A stretch of DNA of 6,396 bases from Aquificota bacterium (GTDB lineage: Bacteria > Thermosulfidibacterota > Thermosulfidibacteria > Thermosulfidibacterales > Thermosulfidibacteraceae): the NCBI GenBank assembly GCA_015494645.1, contig WGAU01000118.1:1-6396 (forward strand). The letters are read 5' to 3'. The notes under the pieces are model-generated. The model did not search any database, was not told the DNA's origin, and saw nothing but the letters and a program-made list of their open reading frames with translations. Shown piece by piece: positions 6,352 through 6,396 of this stretch; the first letter of the stretch is position 1; every line of letters begins with the position of its first letter. Position numbers and translations under genes: made by a program.

Positions 6352-6396
6352 ACCGTGGTCCCATCAGGCCTGTCCTCAAGAACGATCCCTTTACTC
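6333..6396 (-). CDS. cysS: Cysteinyl-tRNA synthetase, C-terminal tail only (5' part outside window)
   Basis: Reading the minus strand from base 6395 gives 20 codons and a TGA (6335-6333): SKGIVLEDRPDGTTVWRLQG. This fits the conserved end of bacterial cysteinyl-tRNA synthetases, which typically close with 'GIVLED-P-GT-WR' (E. coli-type ending recalled from family knowledge). The enzyme charges tRNA-Cys with cysteine. Only this tail is present, so catalytic motifs cannot be checked. The reading frame overlaps the start of the SAM hydroxide adenosyltransferase by 19 bases, consistent with an operon. The other two minus-strand frames here are a stop-containing frame and a short one ending within about 110 bases. 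The short length keeps confidence below certain. Confidence -1.
   Translation of the reverse strand, partial: SKGIVLEDRPDGTTVWRLQG

Noticed and set aside
6253..6364. ATG at 6364 (minus) with an upstream GAGG as an alternative start for the SAM hydroxide adenosyltransferase
   Set aside because: It is in the wrong frame and stops after about 37 codons; the ATG at 6351 gives the canonical LITLTTDFG N-terminus.
1..6396. CRISPR array, insertion sequence, tandem repeats or riboswitch
   Set aside because: No spaced direct repeats, terminal inverted repeats or transposase-like frames are seen, and the only intergenic gap above 100 bases (2973-3083) is explained by the tRNA promoter and hemB leader.

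Overview
The window looks like chromosomal DNA from a thermophilic, chemolithoautotrophic bacterium of the Aquificales (Hydrogenobacter/Thermocrinis/Aquifex-like). The grounds are indirect. The aconitase is the short single-chain form of about 650-660 residues known as the 'Aquifex type'. The tRNA stems are very GC-rich (18 of 21 pairs are G-C) in DNA of only moderate GC content. The proteins are compact and rich in Lys/Glu/Arg with AGG/AGA arginine codons. The genus is an inference; no marker gene here fixes it.

Layout, left to right. Bases 1-1955 (minus) carry an aconitase gene that runs off the left edge and lacks only its last few codons. Bases 1995-2972 (minus) carry hemB, encoding zinc-type porphobilinogen synthase, 39 bases upstream of the aconitase gene and probably co-transcribed with it. 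Bases 2973-3083 are a short divergent intergenic region with a near-consensus sigma-70 promoter for the next gene. Bases 3084-3160 (plus) are tRNA-Asn(GTT) with an encoded CCA. Bases 3180-5561 (minus) encode a membrane-anchored LYT-GAF-GGDEF-EAL cyclic-di-GMP protein. Bases 5533-6351 (minus) encode a SAM hydroxide adenosyltransferase (DUF62). Bases 6333-6396 (minus) are the last codons of a gene whose protein tail reads like the C-terminus of cysteinyl-tRNA synthetase.

There are two minus-strand transcription units. The right one is cysS - SAM hydrolase - c-di-GMP protein, in which each gene overlaps the next (19 and 29 bases), implying translational coupling. The left one is hemB - acnA, supplying tetrapyrrole precursors and the citrate/isocitrate step of the (probably reductive) TCA cycle. 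The tRNA gene is the only plus-strand gene. It is divergent from hemB and convergent with the c-di-GMP gene, whose stop codon lies only 19 bases beyond the tRNA.

I see no mobile element, CRISPR array, phage gene or defence system, and no convincing undescribed system. The most interesting item is the c-di-GMP protein: a LytS-type membrane sensor and a GAF domain feed a GGDEF domain with altered signature residues (GADEF, DVY) joined to an EAL domain that keeps every catalytic residue. This predicts a phosphodiesterase with a GGDEF domain that is regulatory or only weakly active.
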